Part shown: piece by piece, positions 12,192 through 23,300 of the stretch | Position numbering within the stretch: the stretch's first letter is position 1 | Layout: each line of letters starts with the position of its first letter | DNA from: Morella rubra | Taxonomy: Eukaryota; Streptophyta; Magnoliopsida; Fagales; Myricaceae | Length of the DNA stretch: 64,000 bases | Assembly: GCA_003952965.2 (NCBI GenBank) | Contig: CM025856.1 | Span: 5,219,234 to 5,283,233 of the forward strand | Direction of reading: 5' to 3' | Program-made: the position numbers and the translations under genes | Notes under the pieces: model-generated | What the model was told of the DNA's origin: nothing | Seen by the model: the letters and a program-made list of their open reading frames with translations, nothing else | Databases searched by the model: none

Positions 12192-14912
12192 CTGGGGGTA
12201 TATAGCCAACTGATCCTCGTAGGAAACCTTCTGTGCTAGCATATCCTTGTTTGTCAGCCAAAATGAACTTTCCCATGCCAAAATCCGCTACACGAGCCAC
12301 CATGTCACTGTCCAAAAGCACATTTTGTGGCTTCAGATCACAATGTACCACCTGAAATGAACAATCATCATGTAGATATTCCAAGCCATGGGCAACATCT
12401 ATAGCTATTGCCAGTCTGCTACTAAATTTCAATTCACAGCCTATCTGTGATCCGATAGGATAAAGATGCTGCTCCAAGTTCCCATTGCACACATACTCCA
12501 ACACTATAGCTCTGAACTCTGAACTCCAAGCTGATCCAACCATTCTGACCAGATTGCGGTGCTTGATTCCAGACAATATCTGGTACTCCCTTCTGCAGCT
12601 TTTGAACTCTGAAGAGAATCCCCATGCAAAACCTTTACCGCCACAACAGATCTTCCATTTTCAATGACTGCTTTATAAACTGACCCGTAGCTTCCCCTTC
12701 CCAGTAAGTTTACCTCATCGAACCCAGCTGTTGCAATTTCAAGTTCCCTTTGAGTAAAAGTTTGGTTCCCAAAGTGGTTAGCCATTAGTATTGAATGTGA
12801 CTGATTCCTGGCTTCTTTCTTGCAGAAGAAAAGGCAAGTAAATACCAACACCAAAACCAATAAAGGACAGCTTACTGCAATTGCAATTACAAGGTAAACC
12901 CATTTGTTTCTCTTACGCTTTTGCTTCTGAACCTCACAGGGAGGCAAACCAAGAAGTTCAGAGCCACCACATAACCCCAGATTCCCCATGAATGAGCTAC
13001 TATTGAACCTTCTTGTATTTGGAACATTTCCTGTTAAATTATTATACGATAAATTCAGATTCTCGAGTAAATGGTCATTGATGATCCACTGCGGAACATT
13101 ACCAATTAGTTGATTATGAGCCAAATCTATCACTTTAAGATACCTCATCCCTTTTAAGGCCTCCGGAATTGTACCTACAAGCATGTTGTCGGAAAGGTTC
13201 AAATACTCCATTGATATGCAACTTCCAATCGAACTTGGTATGCCTCCAGAAAGCCTATTCCCTGATAAGTCTAGTGCCAGTATAGATACCAGTTTCCCAA
13301 TGCCTGCAGGTATCTCTCCTTGAAAGTTGTAGTTTGACAAGTTGAGAGAGAGAGCCAAGTTCGAAAATTTGGCGATCTCTACGGGAATAGACCCTTGTAA
13401 GGCATTGAAGGATAAATCAAGAAGCATCATGAGAGAACATAGGGTGAGTTCAACGGGAAGTTTTCCCGATAGGTGGTTTTGGGACAAGTACAGATATCTC
13501 AGTTGAGAGAGATTACCAAATGTTAAGGGAATCGCCCCCCCAATCAAATTATCACTAACGTCCAGCCAACCAAGATTAGCCATGGTCCCCATGTCCTCGG
13601 GAATTGACCCAACAAGTTTGTTTCTTCCCAAGTTTAACCTCTGCAACTGCAAAAGCTTTCCGAATGCTGTCGGAATTCTTCCATCCAAATAGTTGTACCA
13701 CAGAGTTAGGTGGACAAGCCTGCTCAAGTTCCCTATACTTTCCGGTATCTCTCCAGTTATACGGTTATTCAAAATATTGAAGTAATAAAGTTCTTGTGAA
13801 AGCGCACCAATAGAGGCTGGTAGATTTCCTGTGAACAAACATGAAGCCAAGTGCAATTTCTTCATATATGAACAGTTTGTCAGCGCTGTTAAGAAACCGA
13901 GGGATGAGTTACCGGAATCACTTCCAAGGTCATTGCTATGGAGGTAAAGAATCTCCAGATTTTTTAACCTTCCCAAAGCTGGTGGAACTTCCCCCTCTAA
14001 CTTGTTTATGCTAAGATCAAGGAGTGTCAGATGAGAAAGATTCGAGAGGGTTACTGGAATTTTCCCAGAGAACTTGTTGTCTAGCAAGTACAACTTCTGC
14101 AAGTTTTGGAGCTTGTCACCCAGGTCTGAAGGTATTTCTCCACTTAGAAAATTTTCACTCAGAGCAATTTCACGTAAGGCAGTGCAGTTACTTAACGATG
14201 AAGGTATCATTCCCTCAAGATAGTTGGTGTACAAGTACATTATCTCCAGCTTCGTTAGAGCCCCGAACTCTGACGGGATCTTTCCAGTGAAGGAATTCAC
14301 GGCCAATTGCAAATGTACTAATCCTGTCAAGTTTGCTAGAAATGATGGTATGGCCCCCTTCAGGCTGTTTCCAGCGAGAGACAAGTGCGCCAGGCTCTTC
14401 ATCCAGCCTAGTTCTTCGGGAATTCCAGATAGACTGTTGAAACTCAAGTCCAAGATTTCCAAGCTTCGACAGCCTTGTATTGAGGCTGGGATGATACCTT
14501 CAAGCACGTTTATGCTCAGATTCAAATTCGCTAATTTTGAAAGACTTCCCAAAGTAGTAGAGATTTCTCCATGGAAGCGGTTGCCGCACAAAGAAAGGGT
14601 GGTGAGATGGGAAAGATTCGATAGGAATGGTGAAATAGTTCCTTGTAAGCCCATGTTTACGAGCTCAAGAGCTCTGACCCTGTTTTGGTGATTTGGATGG
14701 CATGTAATTCCAGTCCAGTTGCAGAAGGAATTCGCTCTGTTCCAAGATTAGAGATAACCATTGGCATCACTAGTTATGGCTTCCTTGAACCTTAGAAGAG
14801 CTTGGCAATCAGTGAGATCTTCACAGACAGATGCAGACGTTGTGAACAGAACAAGAGAGACGAGTAAGATGAACAAAATCATTGCTTTGATATGGTTGTG
14901 CTTACATTCCAT
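12192..14912 (-). pseudogene. LRR-XII type receptor-like kinase, broken (stop, frameshift, lost last exon)
   Basis: Reading starts at ATG 14912 with a hydrophobic signal peptide (MILFILLVSLVLFTTSASV), then an LRR N-terminal cap (CEDLTDCQALLRFKEAI, later NWTGITCHP). About 20 leucine-rich repeats of the LxxLxLxxNxLxGxIP type follow, a transmembrane helix near WVYLVIAIAVSCPLLVLVLV, and a kinase with LLGRGSYGSVYKA, AVKVL, HCDLKPQNVLLD and DFGMGK. Cysteine before the catalytic Asp makes it a non-RD kinase, usual for immune receptors such as FLS2, EFR and Xa21. Three lesions are seen: TAA at codon 55 (14748-14750), a frameshift near 12565-12600 between AVKVL and IKHRNLV, and loss of everything after the activation-loop intron donor (GYIPP, 12192), including kinase subdomains VIII-XI. 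A LINE fragment lies where the second exon should follow. Confidence 0.85.
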
Positions 14913-16273
14913 TCTCTCTCTCTGGTTTGTTTATTCTTGCAAGGTTTTCTTTTAGCTATGCTGCAGGCCGTAGAAGATTTTTTTTTTCTAAGCAAATATT
15001 CATTCCACCAACCCAAAAAGAACAAAGTCAAGGGGGGCGGCGGGGGATCATCAGAGTTAAGAATAACAGGAGGAATACAATTGCGTAGGGATATTTCCTC
15101 ATCTCCCCTGGTCCCTCACAAGAAGTGAATGTGGGGAGCGCCCATCAACATCTTACACGGAAAATTTTTTTATGAGGTGTTGGGCATTGGACTTTCAGTC
15201 CATTCTTCTTCATCATCTTCTTGTTTTTATGGCCTGGCTTCAGCGCAATGGGCAATGGCTACAAGAATTCTTATTTTCATCTTGGCATACGCTCCATGTA
15301 TTTAATGTCACCTACTAGCCAAGTTGGGCTCAAATCAAAGAGGTCATTTTCCCTTCAGCTATTCAAAGGGTCGCATCTTGTCTTTAATAAATTCTTCGAA
15401 ACGGTGTAGTTCTCATGATGTCGTTGGGTTGAAGTCGTTAATTGTGATCATGAGGCTCTTTTGAGTCTTCCTCCCTAATGTCTTTTAGGATGCTTGCGGA
15501 AAACAAAAAAAAAATCTTCGATATAAATAAAATCACGCGTCTTGACACTTCTTGACAGCCTCAGGTCTGAGGACCTCAAATTGACTTGTTGAGACATGTT
15601 TCTTTCGGCTGTGTGCGCCTGCCAGGACAAGTAGGCATAGGGCTCATTGAGTTACCAAGAATGGTGGTTTAAGGGAAACTCACAAACAAGGTAGTAGTTT
15701 TATGGAGTCCAAGTATAAATTCCAAACAAGGCTGTTAGTTCTATTCACACCGATACGTGGGATTGCGTCATTAAGATACAATAGTTGATTGTGTTATATG
15801 AATTAGCTCCTTTGATTTGTTTTAGGTCTGCCATAGTTTTTAGCTTGACTTTTGATGTTTTACTTGTAGCCAAATAAGTTTGATTGTTCCTACGATATTC
15901 TTTTATCATAAGTGAGAGTACTCTAATAAAATTCGGACGTGCCTTCGTCCTTCCTTTAAAAAAAAAAAAACACAATAAATTAATATCCTACAAATTTTAT
16001 ATAGCTGTGAAAACTAGGAAAAGAGAAGGAGAATACTCTATTAAAAATAAGTCTAAAACATAATGATCCATGAATTCTCTAACCACTGCTAACTTCTTTC
16101 CACCCTTATCTTTCCCCAATCTACCAAGTGAGCTAAGTTGGAAAACCTACTTAGAAGTTCAACGAATTTTACAAAGTAGCTACTGACCAATAAATTTACT
16201 TATATGCCAGAGCAAATGAGACTGAAGATAATTCGGAGTGTAGATTTGAGTGTTCAGTGACTCAAGAGGATCG
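14913..16273. other. Intergenic region between receptor-kinase pseudogene and PPR gene
   Basis: This should contain the former promoter of the receptor kinase (right of 14912) and the 3' UTR of the PPR gene (left of 16274). No repeat family, RNA gene or coding segment was recognised. It is AT-rich with several homopolymer A runs. Confidence 0.4.
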
Positions 16274-18352
16274 CTATCCCTTCTCATCTTGATCCATGTA
16301 ATAGAGAATGAACCTCTTATCTGGAACATATCCTTCGTCTGTCAAGTGACTAAAAATCTCTGCCAAAACCTCATATATGTTCTGAGCTTGTGGATGCATT
16401 CTGTCTCCAACAACAAAGCTGTGAACTTTCTTTTCAATTTCAATCCAACTCATACCCGTTTCTTTTGCTATCGCTATCTCCTTCATTCTCTTAATAGTCC
16501 TGGCTCTTTCTTTCCATCTCCCTTCAGAAGAATATATGTTGGCCAATAAAATGTATGGCGCTGGGCTTTCAGGCGCTGCAATGAACAACTGATCTGCCGC
16601 ATATTTTCCCACCTTGGAATCACCATGGATGCTACAAGCACCAAGCAATGCTTGCCATACATCTATACCAGGATTCTCAGGTAATCCTTCGATAAAGCTT
16701 TTAGCTTCATCAAGAAGTCCTGCGCGACCCAACATGTCAACTACACAAGCATAGTGTTCTGATCTTGGAGTCAATCTATGATCTTTAGCCATGGATTCCA
16801 ACAACTCCATGCCCCTTTTGACTAATCCAACATGGCTGCAAGCATGGAGCAAAGACAGAAATGTAACGTCCGTTGGCTGGATGCCTTCCAACCTCATCTC
16901 TTCATATATTTGTAATGCCTTGAAGCCATTCCCGTGACGGGCAAAAGCTGCAATTAAGGAGTTCCATGAGACTGAGTTCCTTTGAGGCATCTGACTGAAG
17001 ATTTTGATTGAATCCTCCAAATCCCCACACTTGGAGTACATATTTATTAGTCCATTGCTGACAAAAGGATTATTACTGAAGTTCTTTTTGATAACTAGAG
17101 AGTGAATTTGCCTACCAAGACTAAAAGAAGTATCAACTCCAAATGCCCCAAGAACAGCTGAAACCATGTCCGGGTCAACCTCAACCCCTGCCTTGACGAA
17201 TTTAACAAAAAATTGTATTGCTTCTTCCTCAAATCCATTTTGTGCAAAACCCACAAGGATAACAGTCAAGGTAACCTCATCAAGATCTGTCGCAGACTCA
17301 AAGATTTTCCATGCATCTTCTATGCTTTCACACTTTGAATACATGTCCATCAGTGCACTCTCGATGCAAAAATCTGATTGAATTCCCAATTTCCAAAGGA
17401 GCCCATGAATTTGATGCCCTTCCTTTAAGGCCTGCAAACCTGAACATGCCATAAGCGAGCTCAAATATGTCAAAGAATTAGGCTCCAATGATGTACGCCG
17501 CATCTCCAAAAGAAAATTCAAACTCTCTTCATAAAAGTCATTCTGTGCAAGACCTGATATGACAGCTGTCCAAGTAATAACATTCCTTTCAAGCATTTCA
17601 TAAAAAACACGCCCTCCGGAGCAAAAACACCTACATTTAAAATATGATGTTATCAAAGCATTACCCACAGTGATTTCCTGCATGTACCCACTTACAAAAA
17701 CTAAACCATGCATCGTTTTACTCAAATTACAAAACTCGGGCCCATCACAAGCCGATAAAATTGTAGATAAGGTAGCTTTATCAAACTGATAAAAACCGCA
17801 CTCCCGCATTCTCTTAAATAATCCAAGGCCTATATCAAAGTCCCCATTCCTTAGAAACGCAGACACAATCGTATTCCACGAAACGGTGTCTTTAACAGGC
17901 ATACGATCAAACAGGTTAACAACATCTGAAAATTGGCCACATTTTGAGTACGTCGACAGGAGAGAATTCCAAACAACAAGCGCGCTTTGCATATGAACCC
18001 AGCTTTCGGGGTAAAACAATTCAAATTTCTTAATGATTGATCCATGGATGGAAGAACCCAAATGAAGGAGACGTTCTTTTCCACAAAAGGATAAGAGGAG
18101 GCTTATGTCTCCATGGTTGAGGACAAATACCGAAGTTTCTGAAACTGGGTTTTGGTGGCCTTGTGTTCTGAAAGGAAAGCGTAAGCTGGAAGCCCGAGAG
18201 GGAAGGTGGGAGCTGAGTTTGCGGAAAACCCATTTGGATTTCATCCATGAACATGGGACAGTGACACCAACTGTTTTTGCGTACGCAGAGCAACGGTCTT
18301 GAATGTCAGGTTTCAAAGTGAAAGTGGAACAGGTGCTGGCGGATAAGATCAT
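16274..18352 (-). CDS. PLS-class PPR protein, E/E+ type, At3g05340-like
   Basis: A single uninterrupted frame of 692 residues starting at ATG 18352. Residues 1 to about 75 are rich in Ser, Arg and Lys, consistent with an organellar targeting peptide; M36 is an alternative start. Repeats follow from about residue 85 with classic PPR phrasing such as [55 protein letters not shown] and [18 protein letters not shown]. The C-terminal E/E+ region contains [30 protein letters not shown] and [18 protein letters not shown]. The chain ends in [15 protein letters not shown], just where a DYW deaminase domain would begin, so editing activity would need a partner deaminase. I recognise it as the counterpart of Arabidopsis At3g05340. 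Such proteins bind organellar RNA, usually for C-to-U editing. No lesions were seen. Target RNA unknown. Confidence 0.9.
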   Translation of the reverse strand: MILSASTCSTFTLKPDIQDRCSAYAKTVGVTVPCSWMKSKWVFRKLSSHLPSRASSLRFPFRTQGHQNPVSETSVFVLNHGDISLLLSFCGKERLLHLGSSIHGSIIKKFELFYPESWVHMQSALVVWNSLLSTYSKCGQFSDVVNLFDRMPVKDTVSWNTIVSAFLRNGDFDIGLGLFKRMRECGFYQFDKATLSTILSACDGPEFCNLSKTMHGLVFVSGYMQEITVGNALITSYFKCRCFCSGGRVFYEMLERNVITWTAVISGLAQNDFYEESLNFLLEMRRTSLEPNSLTYLSSLMACSGLQALKEGHQIHGLLWKLGIQSDFCIESALMDMYSKCESIEDAWKIFESATDLDEVTLTVILVGFAQNGFEEEAIQFFVKFVKAGVEVDPDMVSAVLGAFGVDTSFSLGRQIHSLVIKKNFSNNPFVSNGLINMYSKCGDLEDSIKIFSQMPQRNSVSWNSLIAAFARHGNGFKALQIYEEMRLEGIQPTDVTFLSLLHACSHVGLVKRGMELLESMAKDHRLTPRSEHYACVVDMLGRAGLLDEAKSFIEGLPENPGIDVWQALLGACSIHGDSKVGKYAADQLFIAAPESPAPYILLANIYSSEGRWKERARTIKRMKEIAIAKETGMSWIEIEKKVHSFVVGDRMHPQAQNIYEVLAEIFSHLTDEGYVPDKRFILYYMDQDEKG

Positions 18353-20339
18353 ATATTTTCTAAATCCCGGCCTTTAATTATAAAGGAAAGGCCAAGATTG
18401 ACCTCATCGATCCGCATAAAAGCCAAAGACTTCACTTTTATTTACAGAAGATAAAAGCACAGTACGCTAATGTGGGTTTGGAACAGAGCCACGGATTCAG
18501 CTCTCAAACTCCACTTTTGGTGGGAAACAATCACAATTACAAGCCAAGTCACAACCTGTACTTCTGCGAAACATATGCAACAACACGTGGCACGAGATAA
18601 GGACTCAAGCCACTGAAGTGACCGCGAACTGTGAGATGTAGGCCACAGTGGAGCTTTACCGAAGGCTCGCCCGCCAGGCGAACTCCCAGTGCGGCGGATT
18701 TCCTGGCCAAATGGGCTGCAGATTTAAGGGCTTTTTTTTGGAAATGTACCTCTTCATGTTTTCCCTGCTGTCTCGTTGAAACAGAGTGCTGTATTTGAAC
18801 CTCCCTGTGTAAGATATTATTTAAATATCGTACACCCATCACATCACATGTGATATTTAATTACATTAATTAGTTAGAAATTTATTCCAATAGTAATATA
18901 GTTTTAATTAAATATAGATTTATTTTTTCAAGGGATGAAATTTATTTTAAAAAAATATTTAAAAGTTAAATTCAAATAGAAGATTCTTGCTTAGTCTATA
19001 AATACATGTCTATATATTCTATTAATACGGTTTTAAAATTAAGAATAGACTAAAACATCCTCAGATCTTCGAATGCAAATTTCTATAACCATGTTGCTAC
19101 GTACTTAACAAATATAGTTGGAGAAATATGTTCTAACATTAATAAATGAAAATCTTTACGATCCCTGACAGATGCGAACAAAAAGTTACTGAGACGTTGC
19201 ACCTGCTGATTGCCCCCCTCTTCCTTTTGCTTGGAGAGGAAAAAAAAAATCTCAGCTGATTTACACTCTGAGGCTTTTGTTTACCGAAATTTTGAAAAAT
19301 ATTTTTAAAATTTTAGAATCTTTTGAATGTTAAGTTTATTGGAATTTTTAAAAAGTGTGAAATTTATTAAAATTTATAAAATGTGTTTGGTGTGGTGAAA
19401 ATTTTGATCTCAAAAAATTGGACAAACAAATACCCCTTCTGGAAGCTCCCAAAACTCAAACACACGTCCCGCGCCATCGCGGAACCCCCACTGCCGGTAT
19501 TCTTAGTCGCTTCTTCCTCCCCCGAATTTCCCATGAGAAAAAGAAGGCTGGACTCTGATTTATTTGGGTTTGAAACTGTAAAAAAAAACAGAGAATGTAA
19601 TGCATCTTTCAACTTAATACAATCCTTTTGGTAGACTCCGGAATTATAGCTCTTTCCCCCCCTCCCCCTCCCAACCTTGCTTTAATCCAACATCTTTTGC
19701 GTAGCAAATCAAAATTTGTTCGAGTTTTCTCATGCGTAAGTCCATGCATATCATTCATTACCTGACAAAAAAGGTGTAGTTAATCGAACTTTAGATTTTC
19801 GAAGCTTGCCTTCATATTTGATTTGGTTAAGCACTCTTGAAAGACGAAGGTATTGCAGAGTTTCAACGGAAACCTCGGGTGATCTTCATACATTGTTGAC
19901 CTAGGATGAAATTATCAGGTTCTTATTGAATAAAGGGTTTGCCTCTGTCTCCTTCTATTTGTGTCAACTCCCTTAAACGAGTATTGATAGGAAATACAAA
20001 TATAGCAAAACTACCGAGAGACACTGGAGTTATATAAACAAGGTCCATCTCAGAAATTATTTACAACTGGATTTATGACTCGAGAATAAAGAATGTCAAT
20101 AGATTTATTCCACAATAAGAACAAGATAACTGTTGTAGAAAGATTTTAAGGTTCTTTCAATTGATTTAGCTGCTTTATTCCCACTGGCGGAGCTTCCTGT
20201 AACAAATGTTTCCCAAGCAAAACAGTAAGCACGGAACTGGGGGTACTCGGTGACCATGATCTACTTTGTGAAACTTGACCTCAGCCCAGTTTATGTTCCA
20301 ACAAAATTGAAACAACGGGAAAGGAATCCTTTATCCAAC
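18353..20339. other. Intergenic region between PPR start and endo-beta-mannosidase stop
   Basis: The left part is the PPR promoter. A GC-richer patch at 18545-18750 contains a possible LINE RNase H relic. From 18840 to 19400 the DNA is very AT-rich. Short open frames at 19367-19634 on both strands have no recognised similarity. The right end should be the 3' UTR of the mannosidase gene. Confidence 0.4.
18640..18790 (+). mobile_element. Possible LINE RNase H relic
   Basis: On the plus strand the sequence near 18690 reads SAADFLAKWAADLR. This resembles the end of the RNase H domain in plant LINE ORF2 (pattern REANxxADFLAK). The preceding ARQAN-like residues are in another frame, suggesting a one-base lesion. 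The match is short, so it could be chance. Confidence 0.35.
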
Positions 20340-23300
20340 TCAGTGGACAGTATGCCCACCACGATGATTCCAGCCACGGAGAGTAACCCGAGGGGTGACA
20401 CCTGGAGGGACCTCAAAAGTGATCTTGATAGGCATCATCTCACCGGGAACCAACGAGAAATAGTTGTCTGAGTAATGAACAGGAAGAATTCTCGTGTCGT
20501 CTCCTTCCTTGCGGTTTGCCTTCAAAGCATGAACCGAAAAATGAAGGAAGAAAGCAACTCCTATGTCAGTTCCATATACTTGAGCAACCCTCAAACCATC
20601 AGTTTCCTTTGCCAAACCTCTGGAAATCCTCTGGAAAAAACTCTCGTGCTTTACATCAGTCCCTCTTTGTACAAGTTCCATTGACGCCATATCAAAATCA
20701 CCACTATCTTGCCTAGTCATGAACTTGTTCAAATATGTTAAAGTTTCACTGTGAGCACTCTTGGATGTGTTTTGAACATGCATTTCAATTTCATAAGTGG
20801 ACCCTTTGATGAAAGCCTGAGATGTAATCTTGAGGGGTATTTGTTTCCTTCTATATGGCTCCAGCAGCTTGTAATCTCCACCTGACAGATGCAGCCAGTA
20901 AAAGTTCCTGGATAAAACGCCAGAATCTGACATGTGGTAGAGTTTGAGGAGAAGGAAGTAGACTGGCTTTGGGCTTTTAGACTTTGGATACTTCATCTCA
21001 ACAATTGGCACTGTTTTTTTGGGTGGAGCTAAGAGCTTTTCAAAAACTTTGTAGTATGGGCATGCTCCTTCTAGATCCCAGACTGAGGCTTCAATAGCTA
21101 TGTCAGATAGTTCTTCTGATGTAGTATTGACAACCTGCTCATGGTGGGATGAGAAGAAAAAATCAAATGCAAATTATACACCGTCTTTGGTTGCAGTAAT
21201 CTATAGTAACATAAACTGCAAAGAACATCTTAAGATGCATTTCCAGCCTTCCCCACCTCCCCCACTTCTCTCTTCTCCCCCCCCTTTTCCCCTTTTCCTC
21301 TTTCTGTCTTCAACCCACAGAGAAAACAAAAGACAAAGGAAAAAATCAATTCCGAGCATATTTGCAGTTTGATTAACCTTTTTAAACCCCTCTTCCTCAC
21401 CACATACAGAAAATCAACTCTGTGCGTATAGCAGTTTGATTAACCCTTTTTATCTATTGCCCTTTAACACTAATCTGTCAAAAGAAAAGATTTATATTAT
21501 ATTTAATTAGAGAGCTTGTTTCTGGCTACTATGTCTTCCATGGAAAAACCCTGATGAGATATAAATTTATTGTAACTCCGATCCAAACTTGTAAATTATA
21601 AATTCTATAAATGCGCAAATTACCTCTATAACATATGTAGCCAGGTTCAGCTGGACGTGGACTGGTTCTGCAGCACAGCGACAGCCATAGAAACCAGCTG
21701 TCTGGTCAAGGAGATGATCATAAAACTGACCTCTAAGACCAGTCCACGGATTCTGTGTCTTCCAAATCAGGACACCAGTGAATTTACTCCACATATGGGA
21801 AGTCCAGCCCTCCAGTAAAGCTCTATATTGAATGTAGTTAGCCAGTTGAGCCTGAGATAATAATTTCAAGTCAGGTCATTACAAAACAGAGTTGAGGGTG
21901 CAAAACTCACCTTGAATAGCTAGAGAGGGATTTTGACTTACCTTTAAACAAAAATCATCAAGATCCTGTGCCGTACCATAAATTTCGATCTGATCATTAA
22001 CTGATTTTTCAGGCTTTGAATAGGGTATGTATTTATGGTATTCCCATATGGGGTTTGGAACTTCTTCTGTATACCCGTTCGGAAGCTTCTTAAACAACGG
22101 AATCTGCCAGCCTTCTGGAGGCATTGTTGCTCTGATAGTATCTGCAACAGGCATCCCAACAGAACCAACCTCAGGATTGAAGCCGTAGTTGTAGAAATCA
22201 TTTCTGAAGAAGTTTTCAGGATTTTGGATTTCATAAGGGCCATCCGTGAAGTCCCCCTTTCCATTTGCAAACCCATCCCACATGGATCCTTGAATATAAA
22301 TACGTGTACCATCAAGATATTGACTGGGATCCTTCAATACTGGGGATAAATCTTTGGAAGATTTGCTGATGTTGCTAGAAACTTCAAAATGAGGATGTAG
22401 TCTGAGGTCCTTTTTCAAAGCTGTGTTGATGTCATCTGGTGGAACTTGTTCATTTCCACCTACCCAAAGTGCAAGACTAGGATGGTTTCTTAGAAGCTTC
22501 ACAGTGTCTCTTACACATAGCAAGAATAGATCATGATCCAGGGGACCATTGGGATTTGACACTGGCACACCTCGTCCGTCTACGTCTCCAGTAATCCAAA
22601 ACTCTTGCCACACCTACAAAAATAGATCAGCCATGTGGATCAAGTTAACCTAGAGGAATTTTTGAAAGCATTGACTTCAAATATGAAATCAAAAGTAGCG
22701 CATTGGAATTGTGAGGTTTGGTGAAGCTCTACTTAATCTTCAAAATAAAGCAACCCAGAATTTACTCTGCCGGGAACATTTCAGAGCTTTATTCACTAAG
22801 CAAGAAAGTGTAGCAAAATTAGACTATCGAAGAATCCCACTGCAGTGTACCAAAGAGCAGAAAATGATCAAATAACAGTTTTTTAGCAAAGGATGCTAAT
22901 AAGTGATTACAAGAAAAAAAACAAAACAAAACAAAACAAAGCATGAAACAAAAACAGAGTGTGAGGGCCTCTGAGGAGGCTCCTGAAGGCTCGTCTCAGG
23001 GCCCCCCAGTGGTGCATGTATCTGATTGGCATTGCTTTTGGGAATGTTCTTGGGTAGGTGGTGGTGTTGCGGCCAGCCATGGGTTTGCTAGATCGGTGGG
23101 GTGGGGTTAACAGCCATCTGTGCTAGATCTGTGGGTGGTGTGGTTCACAGCCATTTGTGCTGGCCTCTTTCTCAGCATCCAGGTTTGAGTTTGGTTGCAG
23201 GTGCAGCTATGGCTGTTTGGGGTTTTGGCCATGGGATGGATGACATCCTCACAAGTGTAGTCTTCTTGGTTGTAATTTTTTTTTTAAGGGACTCTTAGCA

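Noticed and set aside
14024-14691. Plus-strand open frames of 88 and 155 residues
   Set aside because: They are antisense shadows of the leucine-rich repeats, whose regular codon pattern keeps other frames open.
17851-18302. Additional open frames around the PPR start
   Set aside because: Shadows of the 692-residue PPR frame in other frames and on the other strand.
18549-18842. Minus-strand open frame of 97 residues
   Set aside because: No similarity recognised, no splice context, and the opposite strand explains it better as a LINE relic.
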